Assembly: GCA_054601695.1 (NCBI GenBank)
Contig: BAAHQB010000034.1
Coordinates: 558,001-622,000 of the forward strand
Origin: Amorphochlora amoebiformis
Taxonomy: Eukaryota; Cercozoa; Chlorarachniophyceae
Direction: 5' to 3'
DNA: 64,000 nucleotides
Below are positions 15,851-26,269 of this stretch, piece after piece. The position numbers and the translations under genes are program-made. The notes beneath the pieces are model-generated. The model saw nothing but the letters and a program-made list of their open reading frames with translations, did not search any database and was not told the DNA's origin. Every line of letters begins with the position of its first letter. Within the stretch, counting starts at the first letter, position 1.

Positions 15851-16400
15851 CTCTTCTCTTGGTTTATCAATTCAGGCCTCTTCCTACTCACTGTGTTTCT
15901 GTCTTTTTGTCTTCGTCTGGGGTTGAGAAGTTTCTCTCTTTCCCGTATTCTCCTCTCGTCAATCGCCTCTCGTTCTCTCTGTATCGATCAATATCAATAT
16001 ATTCTCTCGAACTCGGTTGGATGCAAATATTGATAGGAACTGAAGCTTAGGAGCGATATCTCCATATATACATATATATATATATATAGATATATATATA
16101 TATTGTTTTTTTTTTGTGATCCTTGATTTAGTCGGTCTAAAAGTGTGTAGATAAGCATGTTCTTGTATGCTCTGAATGTCTCGTTTTTTCTCAACACTGG
16201 ACTTTTTATGTTGGTGTTCCAAAGTATGTGAATATTATAGTATTAATAGTTCACCGGGTGAGTTTAAGACAATTTTGCCGAGTGGGAGGGAAGAGCCATT
16301 GTCCTGATTAGGGGTTATGTAAGTAGTTAGGGAAATATATGTATACATAATATGTAGATATATATGAATATATATTATATATACACATACACGAATATTT
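15851..16400. other. Non-repetitive spacer
   Basis: Pyrimidine-biased then mixed sequence, with one TA patch (16060-16105) and a T9 run. No coding or RNA gene could be supported. Confidence 0.5.
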
Positions 16401-16410
16401 GAGCATATGT

Positions 16411-16465
<55 letters not shown>

Positions 16466-16592
16466 CACATTTCTACATGTAAATTGTATTGAGAGATATG
16501 CTACATATATAATACACATATATATTTATATATACATTTTGTATGTATATAAAAATAGCATCTGAAGTACATGAAAAGGTCATGATAACATA

Positions 16593-16630
<38 letters not shown>

Positions 16631-16658
16631 ACATACACATATATATATATGCATATAA

Positions 16659-16689
<31 letters not shown>

Positions 16690-16890
16690 GATATATGCAT
16701 ATATATATATATATGTATAAATATACACAGTATAATACCTTGAAGTACATGAGAAGTACATTATGCCGATGTCCATGAATCTGATAATATATGCATATTA
16801 CATACATATATACATATATACATATACACACATATATATATAACTACACATATGTACACATACATCTAGTTACACATACATAAAGAGAGA
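16401..16890. repeat. TA microsatellite
   Basis: (TA)n with two related islands (near 16555 and 16735, sharing gaagtacatgagaag-like text), then a (GA)n run at 16882-16900. Confidence 0.75.
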
Positions 16891-16897
16891 GAGAGAG

Positions 16898-17175
16898 AGT
16901 TTGGCTGTCTGGAGAGTCCGTGAGTAAGTTAGACCTTTGCAAGCTTAACACCCCACATATTCACTCTCAAGACACCACACACATTGACTGCCAAGACATC
17001 TCGCGTCTTGACTGTCAAGATATCTTGACTGTCAAGATGTCTTGACTGTCAAAATGTCTTAACTATCAAGACGTGTTGACTGTCAAGACACCCATACGCT
17101 AAATGCTAGAGTTTGGCTATCTAGAGAGTCCGTGAGTAAGTCAGACCTTTGTACGCGATACAACCCACATATTTA
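16898..17175. repeat. Palindromic minisatellite between 68-bp direct repeats
   Basis: Two direct repeats (16898-16965 and 17107-17175) share gagtttggct and gagagtccgtgagtaagt followed by agacctttg. Between them, 16985-17095 holds about six copies of a 17-19 base unit such as cttgactgtcaagatgt, which is itself an imperfect palindrome (gtcaagat/atcttgac). See findings. Confidence 0.8.
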
Positions 17176-17362
17176 GATTTATGTATATACATATATATCT
17201 ATATGTATAAATAAAATATTAACATATACATACATACATATACATCTATTATATATATATATATAAATATGTACATTTATATTCATTTTCTCATACGGGT
17301 ATGTATGTAAAAATATATGTCTACCCCACATGTATATATAAATATACACATGTTTATACAAA

Positions 17363-17406
<44 letters not shown>

Positions 17407-17485
17407 ATAAAAAATATATATATTGTGTATATATTTCAATATATATATATATAGAAATATAATATATGTTCATATATACATATGC

Positions 17486-17525
<40 letters not shown>

Positions 17526-17570
17526 CAAATATGCACAGTATGTATATACATACACATACATATTATTACA
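17176..17570. repeat. TA microsatellite
   Basis: (TA)n with a short unique island at 17275-17335. Confidence 0.8.
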
Positions 17571-17572
17571 AC

Positions 17573-17835
17573 AATAAATTAAATAGCATGAGAAGATTCA
17601 TTTCGATAGATAGATTTCGATAGCGTGTTGAAATACTGTCGTGTTTACTACAGTAGCTGGAGATCGCTGGAGATTCCGGAGATTCTTGGATATTATCAAC
17701 TCCAGTAGTACCCGGTTGAACCGGATGAAATCAGACAGTATATAATAGTAAAAGGGATGGAAGGAGACGTGACAAAGCGTGACGTCACGCCATGACACAG
17801 ATTACCCCACAGCACTCGCCCTAAGTATGTTCTAA
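17573..17835 (+). mobile_element. Solo-LTR-like repeat, truncated
   Basis: Shares several blocks with the fuller copy at 35782-36152: a gatagcgtgtt word near the start, ggagatcgctggagat in the middle, then a region of gtagtaccgg-type words, then gtgacgtcac. The copy lacks a recognisable TAACA end, so its right boundary is approximate. Confidence 0.6.
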
Positions 17836-17882
17836 TTATATGTATATATATATATATATGTTTAAATATATATACGTATGTA

Positions 17883-17927
<45 letters not shown>

Positions 17928-17959
17928 GTATATAATGCATATATATATGAATATCTATA

Positions 17960-18066
17960 ATATGTAGGCAAATTATACGACCTGCTCAGAAAGTAACCGA
18001 AAAAATCTTTTTCTAAATGTTCGGTTAATATTTCCCCTTTTGCTTAAGTAACCCTCTTTATACTCC
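17960..18066. other. Unique island, no function assigned
   Basis: A complex-sequence island starting cgacctgctcagaaagtaac. Its start is faintly like the terminal repeats of mariner-type elements, but no partner repeat or transposase is present. Confidence 0.25.
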
Positions 18067-18125
18067 ACAAGCCTGAATATACTCAAATGTTATATCCAAT
18101 ATATACATGTATACCGTTGGTTTTG

Positions 18126-18161
<36 letters not shown>

Positions 18162-18387
18162 TATATTTATATATATATATATATATGCATATACATATGT
18201 TACATCCAACATATAAAGATACGGTTCGACTATCCTCACATACAATATATAAATATATAGATATATATATCAATATATATATATATATATATATATATTA
18301 TGTATGCATTATATAATACATATATATATCGATATATACACATGGTATATCGCATACATGCCTATACACTTTGATTGTCATTATATA

Positions 18388-18418
<31 letters not shown>

Positions 18419-18486
18419 TAGTTATATCTAATATATACGTCAGGGGATCGCATATACACATATATTGTTCGATTGTCATCACATAT

Positions 18487-18538
<52 letters not shown>

Positions 18539-18745
18539 CTATATATGTATATATATATATGATATGTCTAATGTATACATAAACCGTATCGCATCTACAA
18601 ATATACTGTTCGCTATCAAAACATATATACATATATATACATAATATATTTATATATATATATATATATATATGTATATACATGTGCATTTGATATGTCT
18701 AATATGCATACAAAGCATCATACACATAGTCTGTTCGATAATCAT

Positions 18746-18780
<35 letters not shown>
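18066..18780. repeat. Tandem island array, about 6 copies
   Basis: A unit of about 110 bases containing gatatgtctaata-like text, then a catacacat word, then tgttcgattgtcat, followed by TA repeat. Copies near 18085, 18195, 18335, 18415, 18560 and 18690. Confidence 0.75.
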
Positions 18781-18798
<18 letters not shown>

Positions 18799-18818
18799 AT
18801 ATATATATATATATATAT

Positions 18819-19056
18819 TGTTAACGTATACCGGACCTACAAGCTTAACTAGACGTCAGATCGCTAGACTACCGTCATATTCGTAATCTACGCATGCGAA
18901 TTAGCAATAGTCATCCGAGGGGAAGATCTTCCAAGGGAAGACCTTAGGTAGGGAAGGCCTTCTACGCGAGAATTTTCTTGTGAATTTAGTCATTATCATT
19001 TGCCATAATCCAAACGGACAACAGTCAATCGGACAACTACCACTGCTACGCTGACA
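18819..19056 (+). repeat. 5' LTR of copia element
   Basis: 238 bases, TG...CA ends, identical base for base to the copy at 21250-21487. A promoter is expected in it but no TATA box can be singled out with confidence. Confidence 0.93.
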
Positions 19057-19068
19057 GGTTATGAGTTT
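19057..19068 (+). other. Primer-binding site, half-tRNA type
   Basis: GGTTATGAG starts directly after the LTR. It matches the complement of the anticodon arm of initiator tRNA-Met (anticodon CAU), as in Drosophila copia, which primes from an internal tRNA fragment, rather than the complement of the tRNA 3' end. The ORF start codon lies inside it. Confidence 0.7.
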
Positions 19069-21283
19069 CGAAGCGACACGTACTGCCCTACTCAAGTGGA
19101 CTGCCAAGCTGAAGCTTACCAAGGAGGACGACTGGACCAAGTATGCCAAGAGCGTCTCTATGATGGTGAAGGCACTTCAGCTCGAGGACTGCATGAAGCT
19201 TGGGGCACGATCCATCATGGATTGGAAGAACCCTGACGCTCTACGTCCACAACATGTGGTTGAGATGAAGGAGGGGAAATGGGCAACGAATCTCGATGGG
19301 AAAGAGGACGCGCATATAAAGTTGAGGATGCTACTGCATGCTACATTGGTGCTCACGGTGGGACGTAAGTATGAACATCTTACAACCGGGAGGGAGGATC
19401 CAGTGTACCTCTGGGCTCGTCTGCGCGCTGGCATCGAGGGTCCACGACTGTTTAGGAGGATGAAGCTACAGAAGAAGTTGAATCGTCAGACGCTTGACGA
19501 TTACAGCGGCGATTTCGGGAAGCTGGCTTCGGAGATCGAGGAGACGGCGGATGCACTCACCGGGCTGGGCAAGACCATGGACGACGAGGACAGGATCGTG
19601 GCGCTCATGATGGCTCTCCCGGAGGACGAGTACGGCTCTACACTCGAGAATATTGCACTGCACCCTACTACCTACCAAGCGGCGGTAACGGCGATCACTA
19701 GTGTGGCAGCAAGGAAGGCGGCTAACAACTATGAGACCAAGGTAAAGGATATCGTGGCGGCCGGCCATGAGCATCAAGGGACCAAGAATCTCAAGGACAT
19801 GTCTGCGAAGGATCTTGCGAAGATGAAGACTAGGATCGACAAGTTGATGACCGCGAAGTCTGGGAGGCCGAAGGGAGCATCGAGGAAGTTCAGAGGCAAG
19901 TGTTTCAAGTGCAACAAAAAGAGGCACATGAAAAAGGATTGTCCATTGCTCAACAAACACGATGATGATGCGGCGATACTTGAGGATAGCAGCGAATCGG
20001 ATTACAACTGGAGCACGGTGGCAGGCAAGTGTGACGACGGCTCGACTGCTGGATATCTGGTGCTCGACAGTGGATGCACGAGGAGCTGCTTCAAGGACAA
20101 GCGGTACTTCAAGACCTTCAGGGTGGTGAAGAATCATGCTTTCAAGCTAGGCAACGGCGAGACCCGAATGGAATCCAAGGGCTTTGGGGACGTTGAAGTG
20201 CCACTAAGGAATGGGAAAGTACTCAGGATGACCAATGTGGCATATTGCCCCGGAGCAGCGGCGAACTACGTGGCTCAACGGCGGCTACGTGAAGATGGAT
20301 ATCGACTTAGGTTCGTGGGGGAGCAGGACGACGTCTCGATTATGAAGGATGGAGATGAGATCTGCAGGACTTCTGGGACCAAGAAGAAGCTCTTCCTCAT
20401 CCCTGTGGCGAACGATGATAACCTTGGCGCATGGTTTGACGACAAGGCGAGGTGGAGATCCTTATGGAAATGGCACCTGGCACTAGGTCATACGCTAAGT
20501 AGGGTCATCAAGAAGATGGAGAAGCTGGGAGTCGTGGCTGGATTGTCGATTTCCGATGTCAAGGCGCATGCTAGGTTCTATGATACCATATTCAACTTCA
20601 AGGCTCGACGAGAAGATATATATATATCTCCTAAGAAGCAGAATGATGTGTGTATATATCCTGAAATGACGTTCTCCGACGACAAGGCTGCCGACGGAGA
20701 GGGGGAGAAGAATAATGCACCGGATATGGGGGAGTCTGGACGAAAGATATCGAGCACGGACATCGACAACGTTTACCTACATGGACCAGTGGTCATCTTC
20801 GGAGGAAATTTGATACATTGGCGTTCGAAGCGACAGACAATTGCTGTGAAGAGCTCAGCCATTGCCGAGTACGTCGCTTTGTCGGAAGGGCTGGACGAAT
20901 TGCTATGGATGCGGAACTTATTTTTAGAGTTGGACGTGAAGTTGGGATCGTCGATGGTTTATGAGGACAACACTGCGTGTATACGGATCGCGGAGAATCC
21001 TATCTTGTCTCAGAAAACCAAGGCCGTCGATCTGCACTTCCACTACTGTCGGGATCACCTGCAACGTGGGATATATATGTTGGAATACGTACCAACAGAT
21101 CAACAGTTAGCGGATGGGCTTACCAAGGCTGTGAGCGGTGCTACACTCTTCAAGCTGGCGGAAGCATATCTGGACACGGAAGCGCATGTGGCTCCAACCA
21201 AGAGCGCAGCAAAGGTCGACGCTGGCAGGAGCGTCGCGTCGAGGGGGAGTGTTAACGTATACCGGACCTACAAGCTTAACTAG
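19061..21283 (+). CDS. Copia Gag-Pol polyprotein, internally deleted (740 aa)
   Basis: Gag region at about residues 1-260 (retrotransposon Gag/UBN2-like, with a LRAGIEGPRLFRRMKLQKKL segment). Zinc knuckle CFKCNKKRHMKKDC at 281-294 (CX2CX4HX4C; the usual Gly before His is Arg). Aspartic protease motif LDSGCT with Asp336. Pre-integrase WHLALGH at about 471-477. Around residues 505-570 the protein jumps from pre-integrase to a short low-similarity linker and then to RNase H from about residue 585 (HWRSKRQTIAVKSSAIAEY, a YEDN motif near 634, and LADGLTKA). The DDE core, the reverse transcriptase with its YxDD motif, and the first RNase H aspartate are absent. The frame is still open across the deletion, so the product could be made as a Gag-protease protein. 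The start is the ATG 5 bases inside the unit after the LTR; the stop lies 34 bases inside the 3' LTR. Codon use is balanced and unlike the AT-rich surroundings. Confidence 0.9.
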   Translation: MSFEATRTALLKWTAKLKLTKEDDWTKYAKSVSMMVKALQLEDCMKLGARSIMDWKNPDALRPQHVVEMKEGKWATNLDGKEDAHIKLRMLLHATLVLTVGRKYEHLTTGREDPVYLWARLRAGIEGPRLFRRMKLQKKLNRQTLDDYSGDFGKLASEIEETADALTGLGKTMDDEDRIVALMMALPEDEYGSTLENIALHPTTYQAAVTAITSVAARKAANNYETKVKDIVAAGHEHQGTKNLKDMSAKDLAKMKTRIDKLMTAKSGRPKGASRKFRGKCFKCNKKRHMKKDCPLLNKHDDDAAILEDSSESDYNWSTVAGKCDDGSTAGYLVLDSGCTRSCFKDKRYFKTFRVVKNHAFKLGNGETRMESKGFGDVEVPLRNGKVLRMTNVAYCPGAAANYVAQRRLREDGYRLRFVGEQDDVSIMKDGDEICRTSGTKKKLFLIPVANDDNLGAWFDDKARWRSLWKWHLALGHTLSRVIKKMEKLGVVAGLSISDVKAHARFYDTIFNFKARREDIYISPKKQNDVCIYPEMTFSDDKAADGEGEKNNAPDMGESGRKISSTDIDNVYLHGPVVIFGGNLIHWRSKRQTIAVKSSAIAEYVALSEGLDELLWMRNLFLELDVKLGSSMVYEDNTACIRIAENPILSQKTKAVDLHFHYCRDHLQRGIYMLEYVPTDQQLADGLTKAVSGATLFKLAEAYLDTEAHVAPTKSAAKVDAGRSVASRGSVNVYRTYKLN
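20600..20780 (+). other. Internal deletion junction zone in the copia ORF
   Basis: The coding sequence here contains two small tatatata patches (about 20616-20628 and 20651-20658) and joins the pre-integrase region to mid RNase H. This is where integrase core and reverse transcriptase should be. Confidence 0.7.
21241..21249 (+). other. Polypurine tract
   Basis: GAGGGGGAG abuts the 3' LTR TG. This is the expected plus-strand primer position. Confidence 0.8.
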
Positions 21284-21487
21284 ACGTCAGATCGCTAGAC
21301 TACCGTCATATTCGTAATCTACGCATGCGAATTAGCAATAGTCATCCGAGGGGAAGATCTTCCAAGGGAAGACCTTAGGTAGGGAAGGCCTTCTACGCGA
21401 GAATTTTCTTGTGAATTTAGTCATTATCATTTGCCATAATCCAAACGGACAACAGTCAATCGGACAACTACCACTGCTACGCTGACA
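21250..21487 (+). repeat. 3' LTR of copia element
   Basis: Identical to the 5' LTR over all 238 bases. It also supplies the last codons and the stop codon of the polyprotein. Confidence 0.93.
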
Positions 21488-21573
21488 ATATATATATATA
21501 TTTACACATATATATACCGTTCTATTAACACTTTTGCTCCGGGTTTCAGTTGACGTTCCCATTTTTCTGAATA

Positions 21574-21611
<38 letters not shown>

Positions 21612-21753
21612 CATATATATATGTATTTCTACATGTTTTGATTCATACTTATATATATATATATATATATTTATTTAAGTATTTCAAATTGATATATGTA
21701 TATATATGAGGATGTATTTTGTGCAAAAAACTTACAAACACCTACATATATAC

Positions 21754-21789
<36 letters not shown>

Positions 21790-21798
21790 ATATACATC

Positions 21799-21839
<41 letters not shown>

Positions 21840-22126
21840 ATATATAATGTATTTTATATATACATATACATGTGTAAAAACATATTACTATTTCTAAATA
21901 TATATGTATAACACATAACATATAAACGATAAAAGTATATAAATGCAATTATATAATATGTGCATATATCTATACATAAATACACATATATATACAATAT
22001 ATATATATACATATATATATATACAGTGTCTATATATTATATATATATATATATATACATTTTATAGTATATATATATATATATCTTATATATAAGTATA
22101 TGAAATAATGTATATTTATATATATA

Positions 22127-22166
<40 letters not shown>

Positions 22167-22170
22167 TATT
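21488..22170. repeat. TA microsatellite, partly TG
   Basis: The TA repeat into which the copia element inserted continues here. A short unique patch is at 21515-21570. Confidence 0.85.
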
Positions 22171-22368
22171 TACCAACGAAAGACTTTTGTTGGCCTGTAC
22201 CAACTATCTTTATCTTTCCAACACTTAGAATCTATATACAATATATTTATATATATATATATATGTATATATAGATATATATATATGTATGTATATGTAT
22301 ATATACACATATATATGTTGGCCTGGACCAACTATCTTGATCTTTCCAACACTTAGAATCTACATACC

Positions 22369-22404
<36 letters not shown>

Positions 22405-22506
22405 ATAAGATTCTATACAATATATATATATATATATATTTGATATATATATGCATGTATATACACACACATATATAGATACATATGTATTACATGTATA
22501 TAGATT

Positions 22507-22589
<83 letters not shown>

Positions 22590-22700
22590 GTATGTATAAT
22601 ATATCTATATATATATATATATATATATATGCGTTTACATTTAGATATATACGGAACAAAATATCCTTCTTTCCAACAATTCCAGTCCATATATAATATA
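22171..22700. repeat. Duplicated 60-bp island in TA repeat
   Basis: Two close copies (22183-22237 and 22317-22368) share accaactatct and gatctttccaacacttagaa; a third, decayed copy is near 22648-22695. Confidence 0.75.
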
Positions 22701-22728
22701 TTTTCATATATGTCAACACAGTTTACAA

Positions 22729-22764
<36 letters not shown>

Positions 22765-22765
<1 letters not shown>

Positions 22766-22849
22766 TGTGTGCAATATGCATATCTGAAATTCTGGTTACT
22801 ATAAAATGTATATGCATGGATAGTATATATGTTCAAAATATACGTACAC

Positions 22850-22890
<41 letters not shown>

Positions 22891-22891
22891 T

Positions 22892-22927
<36 letters not shown>

Positions 22928-23016
22928 CATCTGTAAGTGTGTGTGTTCATGTGTGGTATATGTATATCGAAAATTCTAGCTAAGTATATGTATGGGTGTA
23001 AATATCTAGGGAAAAA

Positions 23017-23055
<39 letters not shown>

Positions 23056-23341
23056 TGTGTGTGTATATAAAAGTGTAGAAATACTTAGTGTACAATGTAT
23101 ATTGATGGTATATATATGTGTGTGTGTGTGTGGGTGCGTGTGTGGCATATTTTATCCAATTTCTAGCTAGTGTACAATGTACATGTATGGATGGGTATAT
23201 ATGTACGGAATATATGTATAATATATATATATATATAAGTATATGTGTGTGTGTGTGTAATAGATATACCTGAAATTCTAGTTATTGTACAATGTATATG
23301 TATGGATGGTATATATATATATACGGAATATATGTATATAC

Positions 23342-23374
<33 letters not shown>

Positions 23375-23510
23375 ATTATATATATATATATATACAGATA
23401 TATATAGTATATACATATACACACATATATGCGTGTGTGGAATATGTATATCTGAAACTCTGGTTAGTGTACAATATATATATGTATGAATGGCATGTAT
23501 GGATTGTATC
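22765..23510. repeat. Tandem island array, unit about 165 bp, 5-6 copies
   Basis: Each unit has a gtgtgtgt-rich start, atatgtatatctgaaattct, a (g/a)gttagtgtacaatgtatat word and a tgtatggatggtatat end, then TA repeat. Copies near 22765, 22940, 23110, 23250 and 23430. Confidence 0.8.
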
Positions 23511-23615
23511 GAATTTGAATGGAGCTGACCTGGTCACCAACATGAATATCCGCTATGTTACTTAGGGTAACCTAGTAATATATATAAATAAATAATATAT
23601 ATATATATATATGTA

Positions 23616-23646
<31 letters not shown>

Positions 23647-23984
23647 ATATAAACATATGAAGTTATTTGTACTGTATCTACATATATATAAGTGTACATT
23701 TCTATAAATATAATATATTATATATTAAGATATATTTTGTGCAAAAATATATATACATATATATCATATATACTATATTTGCAAAAAGATACATCAATTA
23801 TATATATGCATAGATATATAAAAGCATGCATATACATATATATATATTTGTATATATATATATATATATATGTATATGTATGTATATATTTTTATATATG
23901 TGTATATGTATATATATATATATATATGTACATATATATATAAATATATATATAATTATATGTACACACACACACACACATATG

Positions 23985-24032
<48 letters not shown>

Positions 24033-24040
24033 TATATGAC
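23511..24040. repeat. TA microsatellite with one unique island
   Basis: A unique island at 23505-23575, then TA repeats and a CA run near 23965-23980. No gene supported. Confidence 0.7.
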
Positions 24041-24044
24041 ATAC

Positions 24045-24085
24045 CTTTCCCTTCTCGTCGAAACTAAACGTTATCTCTCCCGACT
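24045..24085 (-). CDS. Candidate orphan micro-exon (minus strand)
   Basis: Read on the minus strand, ATCAG precedes and AAG|GTATGT follows 41 bases whose open frame gives [13 protein letters not shown]. The donor is close to consensus. Composition and size match the micro-exons of the gene at 47-64 kb, but no partner exons were joined, so the call rests on splice-site quality and on a decayed relative at 24430-24460. Confidence 0.35.
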
Positions 24086-24138
24086 CTGATATAATTGATA
24101 CATATTACGTATATATATATATATATAATATCTATATC

Positions 24139-24169
<31 letters not shown>

Positions 24170-24255
24170 TCATATGTATAAATATATATTATAGATACAT
24201 ATATATATTTAAATATATAATATATACATATGATGCATATACATGTAATCTTATA

Positions 24256-24293
<38 letters not shown>

Positions 24294-24381
24294 TAATATA
24301 TATATATATATAGATATATATATATTTTAAATATATATATATATATATATATATTTAACATATATATATTTATGTATATTA

Positions 24382-24418
<37 letters not shown>

Positions 24419-24419
24419 G

Positions 24420-24462
24420 TAATAAAGCGAACTTTATCTGCCCCGACTCTTCAACACATAAA
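24420..24462 (-). pseudogene. Decayed copy of the 24.05-kb micro-exon
   Basis: Minus-strand frame reads [11 protein letters not shown], aligning with SGEITFSF in the exon-like segment 350 bases away. The GT donor is missing. The intervening sequence is TA repeat. Confidence 0.4.
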
Positions 24463-24471
24463 TTCGAATAC

Positions 24472-24527
<56 letters not shown>

Positions 24528-24603
24528 ATACATATATATATACATATGTATACAAGTATGTAATATATCGCACTAACATTCCCTAAATTAGACACACATT
24601 GCA

Positions 24604-24684
<81 letters not shown>

Positions 24685-24690
24685 TATCTT
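24463..24690. repeat. TA microsatellite
   Basis: (TA)n around a 50-base unique island at 24555-24605. Confidence 0.8.
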
Positions 24691-24692
24691 TT

Positions 24693-25010
24693 AACCCTAA
24701 CCCTAAACCTAACCCTAACACTAACCCTAACCCTAACCCTAACCTAACCCTCTCAGCCGAACCCTAACCCACATCATGCCATTGTAACCCGAACCCAAAT
24801 CCCAACTTGTATGAACATATTTAAGAGGGTTAGTGTCTTAGAATAGATTACGGTAAGGGTTCTCGTCAAATTCACCTAATTTCGACCCGGAATTGGGTTC
24901 AAATGAATTTGTGATATTTCGGTCAGGTTAGGTATACGTAGTTTGGTGAGGATAGGCTAGGGTTAGAATCAGTTTTTATGGGCTAAGGTTAGGGTTTTAA
25001 AAATGTAGGC
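24693..25010. repeat. CCCTAA then degenerate TTAGGG
   Basis: A CCCTAA run (24693-24775) gives way to decayed hexamers and then, from about 24825, to sparse ttaggg words in the opposite orientation. Another orientation switch, more decayed than that at 4629. Confidence 0.7.
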
Positions 25011-25115
25011 TGATGTTAGAGGTGAGCTAATCCTAAGTAACGTACTTATATATTTACATATACATACATATATATATATAATATATATATATATACATAA
25101 TATATATCTATGTCC

Positions 25116-25167
<52 letters not shown>

Positions 25168-25249
25168 CATAATACATACATACGTAAGATTATACACACA
25201 TGCATATATATATGTATATATACACATGTATACAAAGGGTAAGGTATAC

Positions 25250-25614
25250 CGTCTTCCCATTGGTCTGGAAGGCGAACGGATATATGTTTTGGGACCTGAC
25301 ACGTGTCAATATACTGTTTCTGCAACTCACATATGCATTCAAAGGTGACACTGGGCACATAATATACATTCTCATACAACATATACATTTTCTCTCGGTT
25401 TAAAACCTCCAGAATAGCCCTCGAATCAGTAAATATCGCTTTCTCTCTGTCGTACAAACCACCGTAAACCATCCCTTTCGCCCTCTCAAGGTCGAAACAA
25501 AGCGAGAATGGCTTCAAGATTGCAACCCTATACCCTTCGCGTTTCAATGTGGGATATAAACAGCTAAGGAGAAGGGGTGGGAGATCGTACCCCTTTCTTG
25601 AAGCTTGCCTCCAT
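25250..25614 (-). CDS. Unrecognised ORF/exon, possible pseudogene
   Basis: A minus-strand frame open from at least 25600 down to a candidate donor GACG|GTATAC at 25250. It encodes a balanced-composition peptide with segments such as LKREGYRVAILKPFSLCFDL and FTDSRAILEVLNREKMYMLY, then a Cys-containing part and QVPKHISVRLPDQWEDG. No family was recognised. A possible start ATG (25614-25612, MEASFKKG) lies in another frame and meets this one across a CCCC run at 25590-25593, which suggests either a frameshift or an intron. GC content is clearly above the surroundings. It reads as a real protein fragment rather than a repeat artefact. Confidence 0.5.
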
Positions 25615-25639
25615 AGCTGTCGTGTGCATTAGCTTTTCG

Positions 25640-25745
25640 GCTCGGGTTGGGATATCGAGATATCAACATATTAGATATCTGCAGATAGAATTCTGAGATA
25701 TCTTTATATCTAATTCGTCCTATCTCTAGATATCTCAGAGACATG
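25640..25745. other. GATATC-rich, hairpin-prone segment
   Basis: Many gatatc and tagatatct words. Inverted repeats ctgagatatc and gatatctcag flank about 26 bases and could form a stem-loop. No function is known. Confidence 0.5.
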
Positions 25746-25768
25746 GGGAATAATTCGGCCGAGCCACA

Positions 25769-25975
25769 ATGATGGATCAGACCCGCCAGGCAGGCATCTC
25801 GCTCTTGCTCTTAAGATCCCCACATAGCTCCAATTGTCATTGGACACATATACCTTTGTGCAAATCCGACAAATTCATTAAAACCGAAGGCAGTAGATAC
25901 CGAAAGTGTTGCGAATACGCACTTGTGTGCCCAAAGAAGTGCATTTACATTGAGGATGTGCAGTTGGAAACTTGA
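25769..25975 (+). CDS. Small Cys-rich ORF, possible zinc-finger remnant
   Basis: 68 codons. The C-terminal half has C...C...KCC...VCPKKC spacing (SRYRKCCEYALVCPKKCIYI). The layout is loosely like the Cys-rich tail of piggyBac-type transposases, but the usual CxxC pairs and Tyr-His end are not clearly kept and no transposase core is nearby. Non-TA composition suggests genuine unique sequence. A gene or a transposon remnant are both possible. Confidence 0.3.
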   Translation: MMDQTRQAGISLLLLRSPHSSNCHWTHIPLCKSDKFIKTEGSRYRKCCEYALVCPKKCIYIEDVQLET

Positions 25976-26165
25976 AACATGTTACTAAGGTATTTGAACG
26001 GGTGTGGCGGGAGATTGATCGGGGTCCGCCGCGGATGGATAGCGGTGATCATCAATATCTTCTTGTGGTATCGGCTGATAGCATCTCAGAATTGTTTCAT
26101 TTCTCATGTAGTATCCACGAGATGTAATTGTAAACGTATATACTGTAGTAAAATTATATACTATA
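25976..26165. other. Unique sequence, no gene recognised
   Basis: Continuation of the non-repetitive block. An open frame exists from 25979 but has no recognisable feature before it runs into TA repeat. Confidence 0.4.
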
Positions 26166-26170
26166 GCCTA

Positions 26171-26206
<36 letters not shown>

Positions 26207-26269
26207 TACATATATATATATATATATAATTGTGGCATAATAATCAAGCTATATTATATAATGATACTA

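Larger units (their letters stand above)
18819..21487 (+). mobile_element. Ty1/copia-type LTR retrotransposon, internally deleted
   Basis: A 2669-base element bounded by identical 238-base direct LTRs that begin TGTTAAC and end GCTGACA, inserted in a TA microsatellite. Internal order is primer-binding site, one 740-codon ORF, polypurine tract. The ORF keeps Gag, zinc knuckle, protease, the pre-integrase region and the C-terminal half of RNase H. It lacks the integrase catalytic core, the whole reverse transcriptase and the first part of RNase H. Complete copia elements are about 4.5-5.5 kb, so some 2-2.5 kb is missing. Identical LTRs indicate a recent insertion; because the target is TA repeat, a target-site duplication cannot be resolved (atat on both sides). 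The copy is non-autonomous and would need enzymes from a full-length relative. Confidence 0.93.

Noticed and set aside
15147-15926. 259-codon Ser/Leu frame and the antisense Arg/Glu frame
   Set aside because: Artefact of (CT)n/(GA)n; both strands are open at once and only the repeat is encoded.
17960-18066. Mariner-type terminal repeat
   Set aside because: Only one weakly similar end, no inverted partner and no transposase.
18901-19149. Minus-strand ORF reaching into the 5' LTR, and its twin at 21332-21562
   Set aside because: Both are antisense translations of the same LTR sequence.
19177-20137. Antisense frames across the copia polyprotein
   Set aside because: Shadows of the 740-codon sense frame, which carries the recognised motifs.
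20977-21255. Second plus-strand frame at the end of the copia ORF
   Set aside because: Out-of-frame shadow of RNase H with no recognisable features.
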